Shown piece by piece: positions 4,808 through 7,338 of a stretch of DNA of 7,338 bases. The first letter of the stretch is position 1; the number at the start of each line of letters is the position of its first letter. The notes beneath the pieces are model-generated. The model ran no database searches and had not been told where the DNA came from. It saw only the letters and a program-made list of their open reading frames with translations. The translations under genes and the position numbers were made by a program. The DNA comes from Christensenella sp. UBA5399 (lineage in GTDB: Bacteria; Bacillota; Clostridia; Christensenellales; Christensenellaceae): contig DHOD01000036.1 of the NCBI GenBank assembly GCA_002407725.1, positions 3,061 through 10,398 on the forward strand, in the 5' to 3' direction.

Positions 4808-5662
4808 TTAACGACCGCGAAAAACATTGTGTACGGATTGTACAAAAGGATATCGGCTTTTCAGCACCGTTTCCGCTTGTTGCAACAGTGCGGGGTCTGT
4901 GAAAATGCCAAATACACAGCTGCCGCTGCCCGTCATCATCGCAAAATCCGCGCCTGCTTGTTTCAGGTCGTCAACGGTGCGGGAGACAGGGGGGCAAAGC
5001 TGCTGCGCGGCAGGATAGAGCGCATTGCCCGTGCTGGAAAAGTACGCGGCGGCATCTCCCTGCCTGAGTGCGTCGGCTACCTGATCGATTTCCACATGTA
5101 CCGGACCGAGGGCATCGCTGAGCTGGTAAGCCCGGGCGGTGCCAACGCCTGCATCCGGTTTGACCAGCAGGTACTGCGCGTCCAGATTGTTTGGCAATGA
5201 CGATAAAGCCTCGCCGCGGCCCTGCGCACGCATGCAGCCGCCGTGGAGAAAGAAGGGCACATCCGAGCCGATCTGCCCCGCAAGCACGGCAAGGGTGTTT
5301 TGCGGGAGGGCGGTCTCAAACATATTATCCAGCGCCAGCAGCACGGCGGCGGCGTTGCTGCTGCCGCCGCCAAGGCCACCTTGGGCGGGAATGCGTTTTT
5401 GGATGTGGATGCTGACGCCGCCCGGCAGGCCTGTCTGGGCAAAAAACAGTTGTGCCGCTTTATATGCGGTGTTGCGGTGCATCTCGCAGACATCCCCGCA
5501 ATCGACAAAAATCGTGTCTGCCGGTTGCAGCGTGATGGTGTCGTGCAGGCTGACCTCCTGCATGATCATGTCTACGGAATGAAACCCGCTTTGCCCCACG
5601 CCGGTGATGGCGAGCGCCAGGTTAAGCTTGGCATACGATTGCACAGTCGTTTGTTTTTTCAT
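4808..5662 (-). CDS. ispE: 4-diphosphocytidyl-2-C-methyl-D-erythritol kinase
   Basis: IspE phosphorylates the 2-hydroxyl of CDP-methylerythritol with ATP, the fourth step of the MEP pathway to isopentenyl diphosphate. It is a GHMP-family kinase. From the ATG at 5662 it has 284 residues, the usual size. Motifs: SYAKLNLALAITG with the catalytic Lys12, the ATP-binding Gly-rich loop PAQGGLGGGSSNAAA (92-106), GSDVPFF with the catalytic Asp134, and the C-terminal GHMP motif MMTGSGSCVFGIF. The frame stays open 20 codons further upstream (to 5722), but that extension is not family-like. No Shine-Dalgarno precedes 5662; instead an extended -10 box ends seven bases before the ATG, so the mRNA may be leaderless. 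It stands alone, divergent from the methyltransferase gene and convergent with the AraC-family gene. Confidence 0.97.
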   Translation of the reverse strand: MKKQTTVQSYAKLNLALAITGVGQSGFHSVDMIMQEVSLHDTITLQPADTIFVDCGDVCEMHRNTAYKAAQLFFAQTGLPGGVSIHIQKRIPAQGGLGGGSSNAAAVLLALDNMFETALPQNTLAVLAGQIGSDVPFFLHGGCMRAQGRGEALSSLPNNLDAQYLLVKPDAGVGTARAYQLSDALGPVHVEIDQVADALRQGDAAAYFSSTGNALYPAAQQLCPPVSRTVDDLKQAGADFAMMTGSGSCVFGIFTDPALLQQAETVLKSRYPFVQSVHNVFRGR

Positions 5663-5669
5663 AGGACAG

Positions 5670-5700
5670 ATTATAACATATATTATGGATAAAAGGTCCA
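5670..5700 (-). promoter_or_regulatory. Extended -10 promoter of ispE (leaderless type)
   Basis: The minus strand reads TGTTATAAT (complement of 5670-5678), a perfect TATAAT with the TG extension. A weak -35, TGGACC (complement of 5695-5700), lies 19 bp upstream. The seventh base after the -10 box is 5663, adjacent to the ATG at 5662, so transcription probably starts at or next to the start codon. Confidence 0.6.
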
Positions 5701-5714
5701 TTCTATGGTAGTAT
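5686..5714 (+). promoter_or_regulatory. Candidate promoter of the methyltransferase-RluA unit
   Basis: TGGATA (5686-5691), a 17-bp spacer and TAGTAT (5709-5714) give four of six matches in the -35 and five of six in the -10. The predicted start point is about 5721, the A of the ATG itself. No SD precedes that ATG, which fits a leaderless transcript. Its -35 lies within the ispE promoter spacer. Confidence 0.45.
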
Positions 5715-5720
5715 ATCCAC

Positions 5721-6578
5721 ATGTTTATTGCAGATCAATTGCAGGATTATCAAATACTGGATACCGGCGGCGGCATGAAGCTGGAGCGGTGGGGCGGGTA
5801 TGTGTTGGCGCGTCCCGACCCGCAGGTCATTTGGGAAAGGCAGTCGCCGCAGTTGTGGGAGCAGGCGCATGCGCGGTATGTCCGGTCGGCGGAAGGCGGC
5901 GGGAATTGGGAGTTCTACACCGACCTGCCGCAGCGGTGGGTGATCCGCTACCGTGACCTGGCTTTTTATGTGCGGCCCACCGGGTTCAAGCACACGGGCC
6001 TCTTCCCCGAACAATCCGCCAACTGGGACTATATGGCGCAGTGCATCAAAGACGCGGGGCTTGTGCCCAACGTGCTCAACCTGTTTGCGTACACCGGCGG
6101 CGCGACGCTCGCCTGCGCGCATGCGGGGGCGAAGGTGACGCATATTGACGCGGCTAAAAGCATGAACGGCTGGGCGAAGGAGAACCTTGCGCTGTCCGGG
6201 CTTGCAGACCGGCCCGTGCGCGTATTGGCAGATGATTGTATGAAATTTGTGAAACGTGAGCAACGGCGTGGCAACAAGTACGATGCGGTTGTGATGGACC
6301 CGCCCAGTTATGGGCGCGGCGCAGATGGCAAGGTGTTCCGCACAGAGGATAATCTGTTTGAACTGGTGCGCGAAACCGCGCAGCTGCTCTCCGATACGCC
6401 GTTGTTTTTTATTATCAATTCGTACACGACGGGGCTTTCGTCCGTGGTGACGCGCAATATGCTGGAGATATGCCTGCAGGGGTGCGGCGGACAGGTGGAT
6501 GCGGGCGACCTGTGCATTCCGGTGGAAAACCAGGGCGTGCTGCTGCCCTGCGGCACAACGGCACGGTGGCACAGATGA
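5721..6578 (+). CDS. Class I SAM-dependent methyltransferase, RlmI/RlmK-like
   Basis: This 285-residue protein belongs to the Rossmann-fold methyltransferases related to 23S rRNA cytosine-C5/guanine-N7 methyltransferases (RlmI, RlmK). The SAM-binding motif I is VLNLFAYTGGATLACAHAG (from residue 118), followed by HIDAAKSMNGWAKENLALSGL. The catalytic motif is DPPSYGRG (Asp193-Pro-Pro-Ser), typical of base methyltransferases. The N-terminal segment DYQILDTGGGMKLERWGGYVLARPDP is a conserved feature of this shorter Bacillota group; a full PUA domain as in E. coli RlmI is not present. A Cys in a second catalytic position as in classical m5C enzymes is not obvious. The target is probably rRNA but cannot be stated. 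Its stop overlaps the start of the pseudouridine synthase gene (ATGA at 6575-6578), implying translational coupling and a shared role in RNA modification. Confidence 0.88.
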   Translation: MFIADQLQDYQILDTGGGMKLERWGGYVLARPDPQVIWERQSPQLWEQAHARYVRSAEGGGNWEFYTDLPQRWVIRYRDLAFYVRPTGFKHTGLFPEQSANWDYMAQCIKDAGLVPNVLNLFAYTGGATLACAHAGAKVTHIDAAKSMNGWAKENLALSGLADRPVRVLADDCMKFVKREQRRGNKYDAVVMDPPSYGRGADGKVFRTEDNLFELVRETAQLLSDTPLFFIINSYTTGLSSVVTRNMLEICLQGCGGQVDAGDLCIPVENQGVLLPCGTTARWHR

Positions 6579-7258
6579 ACGTGCTGTACGAGGACAACCA
6601 TATCATTGTTGCTGTCAAGCCCCAAAACGTGCCCACCCAGGCGGATGCCTCCGGTGATGCCGACTTTCTATCCATGGTCAAGGCGTATGTAAAGCGGGAA
6701 TACGGCAAGCCGGGTGAGGCATATATTGGACTTGTGCACCGGTTGGACCGCCCGGCAGGCGGCGTTATGGTGTTTGCGCGCACGTCCAAGGCGGCGGCGC
6801 GGCTGTCGCGGCAGATTGCGGCCGGCGAAATGGAGAAAAACTATTGCGCGGTTGTGGATACGGGCAGGATTGCCGATGCTGCTGTGCTGGAGGATTATCT
6901 GGTAAAAGATACAAAAACCAACAATTCGCGCATAGCGGGAGCAGAAGAGAAGGGCGCAAAACATGCGCGGCTCAGCTATAAAACGGCAGAAAGTGCCGGT
7001 GGGTTATCGTTGCTGGATATCGCGCTTGAGACGGGAAGGCCGCACCAGATCCGTGTGCAACTGGCACATGCGGGCGCGCCGCTGGTAGGCGACTGGCGCT
7101 ATGGGGGCAGGAAGAGTGAAAAGCTCTGCCTGTGGTCGTATCACATTGGCATTGCCCACCCCACAAAGAAAGAAAGAATGGATTTTTGTTGCCCGCCGCC
7201 GGAGGGATGGCCGTGGAATCTGTTTGAGACGGCCATAAGTGGTATATTAAAGAAGTAG
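6575..7258 (+). CDS. RluA-family pseudouridine synthase
   Basis: This 227-residue enzyme isomerises uridine to pseudouridine in rRNA or tRNA. The RluA signature is GLVHRLDRPAGGVMVFARTSKAA, with the catalytic Asp58. The second conserved block, GRPHQIRVQLAHAGAPLVGDWRYGG, begins near residue 154 with Arg160 as the usual active-site arginine. The N-terminal NVLYEDNHIIVAVKPQNVPTQ is the standard opening of the catalytic domain. There is no S4 RNA-binding domain, so the protein is shorter than RluC/RluD and consists only of the catalytic domain, as do RluA-type and many Bacillota paralogues. The ATG at 6575 overlaps the stop of the methyltransferase gene; a longer in-frame reading from 6470 would overlap that gene by over 100 bp and is not family-like. 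The uridine target cannot be assigned from the sequence. Confidence 0.95.
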   Translation: MNVLYEDNHIIVAVKPQNVPTQADASGDADFLSMVKAYVKREYGKPGEAYIGLVHRLDRPAGGVMVFARTSKAAARLSRQIAAGEMEKNYCAVVDTGRIADAAVLEDYLVKDTKTNNSRIAGAEEKGAKHARLSYKTAESAGGLSLLDIALETGRPHQIRVQLAHAGAPLVGDWRYGGRKSEKLCLWSYHIGIAHPTKKERMDFCCPPPEGWPWNLFETAISGILKK

Positions 7259-7293
7259 TGGGATGTTCTGGAATACGGATTTAGGAGATATCG

Positions 7294-7338
7294 ATGGAAA
7301 TAAAAGGGATTGTGGCCAAATTGTCAAATCAAGTGCAA
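7294..7338 (+). CDS. Start of an unidentified gene (3' end outside window)
   Basis: An ATG at 7294 is preceded by AGGAG (7283-7287) six bases upstream, and the frame stays open to the window end, giving MEIKGIVAKLSNQVQ. This is too short to identify. It lies 35 bp after the pseudouridine synthase stop on the same strand with no terminator between, so it may be part of the same transcript. Confidence 0.6.
   Translation, partial: MEIKGIVAKLSNQVQ

Noticed and set aside
5139..5692. Long + strand frames opposite ispE
   Set aside because: They are shadows of ispE; no SD or family motif, and the kinase motifs on the minus strand are unambiguous.
5663..5722. 20-residue N-terminal extension of IspE
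   Set aside because: It contains the promoter's TATAAT and is unlike IspE N termini; family alignment begins at MKKQTTVQSYAKLNL.
5703..6572. 289-codon minus-strand frame opposite the methyltransferase gene
   Set aside because: Composition is Arg/His/Pro-rich with no domain, while the + strand frame carries the SAM and DPPSYG motifs.

Overview
The window looks like chromosomal DNA of an anaerobic, moderately GC-rich member of the Bacillota (Clostridia-like). Support for this: an oxygen-sensitive class III ribonucleotide reductase (NrdD) with its radical-SAM activase, a Firmicutes-style L10 leader RNA ahead of rplJ-rplL, strong AGGAGG/AGGTGA-type ribosome binding sites, the non-mevalonate gene ispE, and frequent TTG/GTG starts. 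No species can be named from the sequence alone.

Layout: (1) 2-2093 (+) holds the 3' part of nrdD followed 10 bp later by nrdG, the anaerobic dNTP synthesis pair. (2) 2106-3337 (+) is a free-standing ribosomal stalk operon: promoter, L10 leader with an attenuator-like terminator, rplJ (L10), rplL (L7/L12) and a strong, apparently bidirectional terminator. The usual neighbours rplK-rplA and rpoB-rpoC are not adjacent. (3) 3352-4785 is the least understood part. A 78-79 codon unrecognised gene (-) and an AraC-family regulator (+) diverge from a region with two AT-rich palindromes one centre-to-centre step of 52 bp apart, overlapping promoters on both strands, and about 165 bp of back-to-back perfect hairpins. 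(4) 4808-5662 (-) is ispE, convergent with the AraC gene and divergent from the next unit. (5) 5721-7258 (+) is a two-gene unit, a RlmI/RlmK-like SAM methyltransferase and an RluA-family pseudouridine synthase, coupled by an ATGA overlap and both probably acting on RNA. (6) From 7294 a further + strand gene begins and runs off the window.

Most of the content is housekeeping. The parts that deserve attention are the hairpin-rich divergent region (3614-3857), which may be a structured 5' leader of the small unknown gene or a dispersed palindromic repeat; the divergent ispE/methyltransferase promoters, which appear to drive leaderless or near-leaderless mRNAs; and the displaced rplJL operon. I did not find a convincing new defence, mobile or biosynthetic system.
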